DNA of 64,000 nucleotides from Poecilobothrus nobilitatus. Lineage: Eukaryota > Arthropoda > Insecta > Diptera > Dolichopodidae. The stretch is taken from positions 256,145,590 through 256,209,589 of the forward strand of contig OX352773.1 of the NCBI GenBank assembly GCA_947095535.1, in the 5' to 3' direction. Below the pieces are notes generated by a model. That model worked only from the letters and a program-made list of their open reading frames with translations. It was not told the DNA's origin and did not search any database. The position numbers and the translations under genes were made by a program. Positions 58,013 through 64,000 of the stretch are shown piece by piece. Every line of letters begins with the position of its first letter. The stretch's first letter is position 1.

Positions 58013-59609
58013 ATTGCATATTGTAGAATATTATTTTGAAATTGTATACTTTTTAATCTAATTTAATTTTTAATTTAAATTTTTAGTTTTTAAATTTTAC
58101 AAAAAACTAAAAAAAAACATTTACCAATGATATCCAAATCTATCCGTTCATTTTATGTTACTTCAATCAAAATATTTAAAGTTGAGCGTTAAACGGGTAA
58201 TAATCGTATACTGGTAATATCGTATACTGAGCTTGAACGGTAATATTGACTGAACTTTAAAGGGTAATATCGTATAATTATAAATGTTATACATATAGGT
58301 ATATATACCTAGGTATATTATTTTAAATCTATTTAATATTTTCATAAAAAATATAACGCCGTATTTTAAAAATATCTTAATTTGTATCCTTTTTCGTTTA
58401 TCTTATAAAAATTAATTTAAAACCAAAAAACAAAAACAAAACAATTTTATAATTTTAAAATAATTTTTATTTAAGTTTTTTTCTTTTTTTTTTTTTAATT
58501 ACAATTACATCTATATAAAATAATAATGCACGACGAGTAGCGCAACACTGAACATCATAATTGCAAGCATGTAATGAAATTTTGTTCATATTTCATTCTA
58601 ATACACCCCAGATTTTCTTCATGATCCCCAATTTGTTAAGTTTTTCTCAGACTGGTTTTAATTATGTTTTTTTTTTTTCTTTGTGTCATTTTGTATCTGT
58701 TTCTATTTTTTTATTTCAATATGATGAAAAATCTAGGTATTATTTAATGCCCCAAATTTAAAATACACTATTCCAAGTTTCAGAAATTATATAAGTATAT
58801 ATATGAGTGTCTAAGAGATTTTCCACTAAAAGGGAAAAAAAAAATTAAATAAATGTGAAGTATGGAGTTAAAAAAAAAAAATTTTCGTTGTATGTCTTAA
58901 GTAAAAGCGCACATATGAGTTTAATTACACCTTGAAAAATTTATTAAAAAGCAGAAAGGTGGAATAAAAATTTAATTTCATTTTTTTCTTTTTTTTTTTC
59001 TTACCTTGCAAATTAATTGCTTCACTTTGTTATTTCTTAATTTCCTGCTTTTATTTTCTTTTTTTTTTTTACTTATTTTTGTTCCAGAAAATCCTTTCGT
59101 TTTGAAATGTTGGGAAAAATTATTAAATTTTCGTTTTGGTAATGGCACAGTTTTTTTCTTCTTAGCATCATAATATTTTTGGTTGAAATTTTGTTTTTCT
59201 TGTTTAAAATAATCCTTACTAGATTATGCTTTTCTTTCACCTAGCAAGAATACAAAATTGTAATACATATATGTATTATAATTTGAAAAGTTAGGTTTTC
59301 TTTTTTTTTTTCAAGAAATTGATTCGCTTTTTGTTTTAAAATTTTAGGTATACAAATAGAATTGAAAAGGAAGAATTATATTTTTTTAAAAGAAATATTT
59401 GGGGAGAAGAATATTTCTGGGGTAATTATGCCTATAATTGATTCTAAAATTATTCGAAATATAATTATTTAATTTTATTTGTCATTAAATTTATATTAAT
59501 TATAATAAATTATATAATAGTGATTTATTTTTTACTCATATTTAGTATAAGTATTGTTTTTTTTGTGCAACTTGCATAATGGATGATCAAATGAGATATA
59601 TATATATAT
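58013..59609. other. AT-rich non-coding stretch
   Basis: T-rich tracts (58480-58497, 58668-58680, 58988-59000, 59058-59072). A repeated GGTAATATCGTATA motif lies at 58196-58275 (three imperfect occurrences). No gene recognised. Confidence 0.5.
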
Positions 59610-60025
59610 ATTTTTTTTAATTTTCCTAAGGGAAGTGGGAATCTACCAACGACACCAATAATTTCCCCCTTGGTAGTGTCAGATTCCTACTGACTAAACC
59701 CACCTCCCTCTTTAGCCAATATAATGGAATGAAACCCTTACCTGCGAACGCAGTATATTGGCTAGGGAGTAGGGATAGGAAAGGATAGAAAATGGATACG
59801 GAAACATTGAATTGGAAGTGGGACTGTAAGGAAACAATGAATCCGCCTATTGTTATTACCATTTAACTAACAGTGACTATAGCCGTTACAACTGTTACAA
59901 CATGCAGTAGTATATAACACCTTACTACATGAGGTAATTATTGAAGGCAACCCTCACTGTCACTATAGCGGCTGTTATTATTGGTATTAGTATTCTTATT
60001 AATATTATTATTATTTTACTACATA
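59610..60025 (-). mobile_element. Family B element, minus copy
   Basis: Collinear with 41.04-41.41 kb: AAGGGAAGTGGGAATCTACC, TTGGTAGTGTCAGATTCC, AATATAATGGAATGAAACCC, GTGGGACTGTAAGGAAACAATG, then CTAACAGTGACTATAGCCG (a block present at 38.06 kb but lost at 41.3 kb), CATGAGGTAATTATTGAAGG and a terminal ATT tract. The 78-codon minus frame over it is conserved in several copies only because the copies are young. Confidence 0.68.
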
Positions 60026-60094
60026 TTTATAATTTGTAATAAAAAGGAAACGGTATAAGATATCAATATAATTTTTTTTTATTTATTTTAGATA

Positions 60095-60826
60095 TTGGTT
60101 CATGATATTGGCTTTTTTAAAAATGATTTAATGTAAATTACCGCCTCTAGAGTTTTTTAAAAATTTAATTCTGTAACACCAATTTTTGACCACTTTTTCG
60201 CATAAATCTGTACTTATTTTATCAATATAACACAAACAAATTTTGGTTTTAAGGTCATTGATAAGGTTATTTGTCGTTTATTAGAATAAATCAGTAACCC
60301 CATAGAAGAAAGTCCAATGGAATTATATCGCATGATCTTGATAGCCATTTCATATTGGCATTCTGGAGATTATATGGTCATTAAACTTTTCTCTCAATAA
60401 ATTGATAGTGTCAGGACATATATGGTATGTTGCACCATCTTGTTGAAATCACAAATCTTCCAAGTCGATATCATGTAATTTATGCGACAAAAAAATAGTA
60501 ATCATCTTTCTGTAGCGTTCTTCATTGACGGTAACTGCAATAACATTTTCATTTAAAAAACAAAAAATACGATTCAATTACATCTAACTATTACACCAAA
60601 CTATAAACTACAGCAAATTATTAATTTTTGTCTATGTAAACATGTTTTATGAAAAGAGTGTAGGTTTTTTTCATTAAAATGCAACAATTGTGCTTATTTA
60701 CGAAGCCATTTACGAAGAAATGAGCTTAATCGCTGAAGATGAGTTATCAATCAAATAATGGATTTGTTTCAAGTTGCCTAAAGCAAATTCTACACATTTT
60801 CAATACGCAACTGTGTATCTTTCCAT
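60095..60826 (-). pseudogene. DD41D (rosa-type) mariner transposase pseudogene
   Basis: Minus strand. An ATG at 60826 opens MERYTVAY, then a stop. After a degraded N-terminal half come FLNENVIAVTV-like text, NEERYRKMI, and FQQDGATYH with the second catalytic Asp at 60437-60439. Next are INLLREKFNDHIISRMPI, a one-base deletion, KWLSRSCDIIPLDFLLWGY with the third Asp at 60312-60314, then CEKVVKNWC and RGGNL near the end. Allowing for the deletion, 41 residues separate the second and third Asp, which is the DD41D signature of rosa-like mariner elements known from insects. At least five stops and one frameshift kill it. The N-terminal DNA-binding part is heavily eroded and probably internally deleted, since about 240 codons remain against roughly 330-350 expected. 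Terminal inverted repeats were not found by eye. Confidence 0.82.
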
Positions 60827-63800
60827 GGTGATTTGGCAAACAATACTGAACACACATGACAATTTTGGAGGGAATCTGAAAAAAAAACAAAATACCGCTA
60901 TAATATTTTAAAAAAATATATAGTGCTAATTTGAGCACCTTAACTCAATAAAATAGAAATAATTTTACTGCAATTTTATAAGGACTCTTTTTATCTGATA
61001 TATATTTTTACTCTTCGAATTCTGAATCATTACTTTCGCTATTGACATTTTTCAGAGGTTGTTGCCATAAAACTTAACTAGTAGTTTTATGTTTTATTAA
61101 AATAGTTTTATGTTTTATTCTAATCTAATTCTATTCTAGATTTAGAATTCAATTCTGAAGTAGAATATCTATTGCGTTTCGTTTAAGATGTTAAAAACGG
61201 AAATACAAATTTATTATACGCTTAGAATTTTGTTCGTATGGATATAATGATTTTGTTTGAAGGAAATTATCTGGTTTCCATTACAAGAGTTAGCAATTTA
61301 GATTTAAATTTACATTTCATTACATTGAATAGAAATCAATAAAATTTCTTAAGGAATTTGCCCTGTTTATATTAAAATTAAACTGTCTAATCTTTTCAAA
61401 CTTTGTTGCTTTGAAGCATTTGATTTTTAAATAATCTATTTTATTAACATAAGAAAATAAAAATAATATGATTTAAATTTTAAAATAAAAGAAAGGTAAT
61501 AAATGATCCACCAACTGTAAACCGGTGATATACTTTAAATATAAATCACCTAGAAAATGAAATCTTAACCAATGCATCATAAATTGAATTATATTTTACA
61601 GTGAATCATCAATATAAACTTATAAATAATAGAAACAAATACAAGGTTTATAGAAAAGGTTTGAAAATTAGATAAATATTTAGTTCCATATAAAAGTAGA
61701 TGAAAGATTTTTTTAGTGAAAGTAAAACTAAGAGTACTGAGAATATATCTAACGTTAATAATTTAATAATTTTCACTTTCAGTATAACACACGCGGCAGG
61801 TATTCCCGACCTCATGTTAATTGAGAAAACATTTTCTCTAACGAATTAAGTTTTATATAATTTGATCTCAATCAGTAGAACAGTATAAACATAATTATGA
61901 AAAGACGAAAATTTTTAAAATTACAGAGCGCCGGAACGGATTAATTTCCTAAAAATTTGTCAAACTTGTTCTTTAAAGCTACTAAAAGTATCTAGAAAAT
62001 TGCACACGATTCGAAATGAATTTTTTTTTCTTGATAGATAAGAACCTTATCAATCTAACGACATACTTTTGTAGGGAACTACGTTTATATATGGTACCAG
62101 AACAGAACACCAAATCGAAGGAAAAAGTATTCCGCGGCATTTTTCGGGTTCAGAGGATCATTCTACAAAATTGAATTGCAATCTGATACACCGCGTGTAT
62201 AGCAAAGCATAAATAACAAAAAACAAAACAAACACATTGTCTACTTTTAATAATAGATTGTGAATTCAATTTATCTTATATGCAAATATAGGTATGAATG
62301 CCAATCGATAATGGTTTTAAAATAAATACTTCATCTCGAAGATTTTTAATTAATCTAAACTACCATTGTTTAAGTTAAATGAGAGTTCATATTATCAGTC
62401 TTTTAAAATTTAAATTAACGAATTAAACTAGTTAAATAATTAGCTAAAAAGAAGTCAGAAATTTTTAGCGATGTACTTACTACACAGGAATCTGCATATT
62501 TTTCATGTATTTCTCTTAAATATAGATAGATATCGTTTTTAGATATCTCCTATAGAAATTTTACTATTTTAATTTATTGTTCTAATAATTAAAAATTAAA
62601 AAATTTGTTGTCAAATTAAATTAAATACATTTCAAGACATCAATCAAAAATAAACGTTTTAAATATTATGCAAAAAAAAAAACAGAACAGAAAAAAAAAC
62701 AAAAAATAATAAAAAGCTATAAAGAATTTTTTTTTTTATTATTAGTGCTCCCAAAAGTATACTAAAATTATCACTTGAAAAAAATAAATTTTGGCGAAAA
62801 CATAAAAACAAAAATATGAATAAGGTTTTTTAAAGGAGATCCATTTATTACTTTAATATAATGTACATATATATGTGAATTTTTGCATATAGAGAATGGA
62901 TGGTCTCCTTATACTTAATCACTTGAAGAAGTAGAAGTTGGTGTTGTGTTTTGTGAAAGATTTAACATTTAATTTTTAAATGTTTCTTTTATGAATAAAT
63001 CTATAAAAAAATCTTAAATTTAGATAAGAACATATACACATGTAGAATATACATATATCTTATATATCTATCCAAAAAAAAATATATATCTTTAATGTTA
63101 TATTACATTATAAACAGATATATATTTATATTATATAAACAGATATATGTATGTATAATGTTAATGATTGTGATATTAATTAAATTTTATTTTCGTTTTA
63201 TTTGATCTTTTGTTTGTGTATGTATATTTCTTTATGATGTATTATACGTATGTATGATAATAACGATTCTTAGTTTATTGAAATATTTCTACAATAAAGT
63301 TGAATTTTCACGTTTATCTTTGCAATATTTTTTATTTAAAGAAATATTAACATTAAATTTTTTTATAATTCTTTTTTTTTTTATTATTTGTCATCTAAAA
63401 TTAATTTAATATATTTTTCATTTAAAGTAAACCTATCTATACATTTGTTTTTGACAGTACATTTATTGTAACTGTCATATAAATTCAAAAGTATGAGCTA
63501 TTGGAAGCTTTATAATATTTTAAAACTGTACGGCTTCATTAGTTGAGATTTTTGACCAAAAAAACTTAAAGTACAATATATTTCTTTTAAAATCTTCTTC
63601 AGCTATTTTGTTATAAATCCATTAATTATTAAAACTTCCTAGAGTCTATGAGATTTTAAAGTTTCAAAAATTTAATATTGTAGTTTAGATTCACTAAATT
63701 AACTGTACTTTTTAGAATTGATTAGATTCGATTAGTGATTAATTTTTATGTTTTCAAAAATATTTGAAATCAGCTACTGATAATTGGTTGACCACGAAAT

Positions 63801-64000
63801 AGCATTAAAATTAAAAATTAAAAAATTCCAAATTTCAAATATTTTTTTCGCATCTATATCCTGAAAATAAGAATTTGGAACAAAAAAAGTCTTGAAAAGA
63901 AATGTTTGAAGAAAAAATATTTAAAAAAACAACAAGCCTGAAAAAAAAAACATCTCGAATCCTCTAATGCAAAATTTTGCATATACGATGATACCTATAC
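60827..64000. other. Long AT-rich non-coding stretch
   Basis: No gene seen. Contains an ACACGCGG / CCGCGTGT inverted pair 400 bp apart (about 61791 and 62193), A tracts near 62670-62705, and TA/TATG microsatellites at 62860-62880 and 63045-63150. Confidence 0.5.

Noticed and set aside
59626..59862. Conserved-looking frame (…YTAFAGKGFIPLYWLKRE…) shared by several family B copies
   Set aside because: The similarity is at DNA level across the whole repeat, the frame has no start or domain, and it lies in what looks like a 3' UTR.
61785..62205. ACACGCGG / CCGCGTGT inverted pair as ends of a 420 bp MITE
   Set aside because: Only 8-9 bases match, flanking sequence diverges at once and no convincing target duplication is visible.

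Overview
The window is about three-quarters A+T, rich in long homopolymer A/T runs and short TA, TATG and TAA microsatellites, and contains no intact host protein gene, rRNA or functional tRNA that I can support. It looks like a large intron or an intergenic stretch of an insect genome, most likely a fly (Diptera). The main clue is a dense set of Helitron-like elements with (GTCC)n/(GGAC)n cores and ATACCC / GGGTAT terminal motifs, the architecture described for DINE-1 and mini-me elements of Diptera. Supporting clues are a DD41D (rosa-type) mariner relic and Jockey-like and RTE-like LINE relics. The species cannot be named from the sequence.

Layout. 0.4-2 kb: a degraded Helitron-like fragment, one candidate short coding exon, and a minus-strand LINE relic. 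3.1-4.6 kb: a full-length 1.5 kb Helitron-like element (family A). 4.8-6.8 kb: a 2 kb element (family E) with ten tandem monomers of about 146 bp. 7.6-8.3 kb: a LINE 3' end next to an inverted (TAA)-rich tail element (family B). 9.5-12.1 kb: family A followed by family G. 14.1-15.9 kb: families F and E in inverted orientation, E carrying five 142 bp monomers. 16.3-17.2 kb: a LINE relic and an isolated hairpin. 18-23 kb: mostly featureless. 23.0-24.6 kb: an F element and two tRNA-like repeats. 25.8-27.1 kb: G and F elements. 29.4-29.9 kb: the longest open LINE relic. 30-33.4 kb: low-complexity DNA. 33.4-40 kb: two RTE-like ORF2 relics, an E fragment, a G fragment, a B element and another LINE relic. 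41-45 kb: B elements, tRNA-like repeats, a tRNA-derived SINE and a cluster of palindromic units. 45-50.6 kb: featureless. 50.6-54.7 kb: two family A copies in inverted orientation, the second nested inside a TA-flanked MITE. 54.9-55.6 kb: a LINE relic. 57.5-58.0 kb: a 509 bp MITE with a perfect 9 bp target duplication. 59.6-60.8 kb: a B element and a DD41D mariner transposase pseudogene. 61-64 kb: featureless.

How it fits together. Nothing here is an operon or pathway; the content is a layered record of mobile-element insertion. The most informative structures are the tandem-repeat-bearing Helitron-like elements, which show a satellite being born inside a transposon; the 1.57 kb inverted pair at 50.6-54.3 kb; the two well-bounded MITEs; and the tRNA-like repeats whose head and body are joined in opposite relative orientations at two loci. 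All reading frames longer than 60 codons lie in repeats or in A/T-biased DNA and are either LINE/transposase debris or chance.
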